DNA of 64,000 nt from NCBI RefSeq assembly GCF_027579695.1, contig NC_083589.1:34956835-35020834 (forward strand), in the 5' to 3' direction. The position numbers and the translations under genes were made by a program. Below are positions 63,409-64,000 of the stretch, piece by piece. Numbering within the stretch: position 1 is the first letter of the stretch; the number at the start of each line of letters is the position of its first letter. The notes below the pieces were generated by a model that worked only from the letters and a program-made list of their open reading frames with translations, was not told the DNA's origin and did not search any database. The stretch is from Neoarius graeffei. Lineage: Eukaryota; Chordata; Actinopteri; Siluriformes; Ariidae.

Positions 63409-64000
63409 CAGCGCTCGAAACTAACGGTGTCCCGACGTCCCGGGGACCATAAAAAATGTCATCGGGACACAAAATTATCATATCTGGGACAATCCCGGGA
63501 CAATGGAAAAAAATAGATCTAGAAAAAAAGTTCTACATTAATATTATTTACAAAGCCGTAGACATTCACCTAATTTGTCAATTTTAATTTTAAAAAGTTA
63601 ACAGCGAAAAATACATAGTAGCTACACTTTCGATGCACCTGCATCCGTAGGCTACAGAGCAGCGCATTCTGTTCTAGAATCTTCAGCCGGAGCCCGCATT
63701 ATATGGACTTGGAATGGAATTGCTACCGCACACGCTGCGCCGACTCTTGCCAGAACAAAAATGCTTAAGTGGTTGAAGCGGACCGACTGCGGGGAAGAAA
63801 CTGAAAGCCCAGACATAACGTCTCCGGGACCTTCAGGATCCAAAGTGTCATTGCCTGGTCTGCAGGCAACGCTAGCAACTGAATGAACTTGATGAACACT
63901 GTTAGACACGTTATAAAATACAACAGGAATGATGTGGATGATATTGACGGAAGATACCGTTCAACAGAATAAGTGAGTTTTCTTGGTGTCTTTCTAGTTC
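63409..64000 (+). mobile_element. hAT transposon, left end, running past the window edge
   Basis: It starts CAGCGCTCGAAACTAACGG, a hAT-type terminus, inserted in the Tc1-like copy after CCTGAGAC. From 63752 a frame reads MLKWLKRTDCGEETESPDIT, then SPGPSGSKVSLPG, resembling the start of a fish hAT transposase, with a stop at about 63881. The right end is outside the window. Confidence 0.7.

Noticed and set aside
57889..64000. More upstream GABA transporter exons
   Set aside because: No stretch encodes the expected TM1-TM7 sequence; the interval is filled by transposon, LINE and hAT sequence.

Overview
The window reads as vertebrate nuclear DNA from a bony fish (teleost). Evidence: short exons with GT/AG borders in very large introns; two neighbouring neuronal genes with clear vertebrate homologues; and a dense mix of fish-type transposons (Tc1, hAT, PIF/Harbinger, Kolobok-like, Ty3/gypsy, LINEs, tRNA-derived SINEs) and microsatellites. 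SINEs ending in a GAGAT-type tail would fit an otophysan, perhaps a catfish, but that is a weak guess.

Two host genes are supported. On the + strand lie the last six coding exons of an IQSEC3 orthologue, from the PH domain to the stop codon (10273-51662). IQSEC3 is a brain Arf guanine-nucleotide exchange factor of inhibitory synapses. The IQ and Sec7 exons must lie left of the window. On the - strand lie the last five exons of a GAT-1-type GABA transporter (57888 down to about 55874), probably slc6a1l; its upstream exons lie right of 64000. The genes converge tail to tail across about 4.2 kb. Both act at GABA synapses, but shared position does not show shared regulation. The transporter's last exon carries an apparent frame change after the last membrane segment.

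Nearly everything else is intronic or intergenic mobile DNA. Region by region: 1-10272 has a hAT element with an 8-bp duplication, a Harbinger inserted in a Tc1 copy, a SINE, a GATA array and a palindromic repeat. 10273-23235 holds iqsec3 exons 1-4 plus a hAT hosting a minisatellite, LINE tails, and a 302-bp tandem repeat. 23236-38509 is a giant intron with SINEs, MITEs, a 30-G tract, a four-level transposon nest (29890-34884) and a second nest (35742-37972). 38557-51254 is another giant intron, with a Ty3/gypsy element inserted in a THAP-domain transposon and a TTAA-flanked element carrying a SINE. 51663-55870 is mostly unique sequence, probably iqsec3 3' UTR plus the intergenic gap. 57889-64000 is the transporter intron, with a TTAA/THAP (Kolobok-like) transposon, a nearly complete LINE, and a hAT cut off by the window edge.

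The most unusual observation is a 91-nt stretch closely resembling vertebrate 5S rRNA (43921-44011), including its internal Pol III promoter region, inside the 5' LTR of the gypsy element. That arrangement recalls plant Cassandra elements. All assignments come from reading the sequence by eye; no searches were run.
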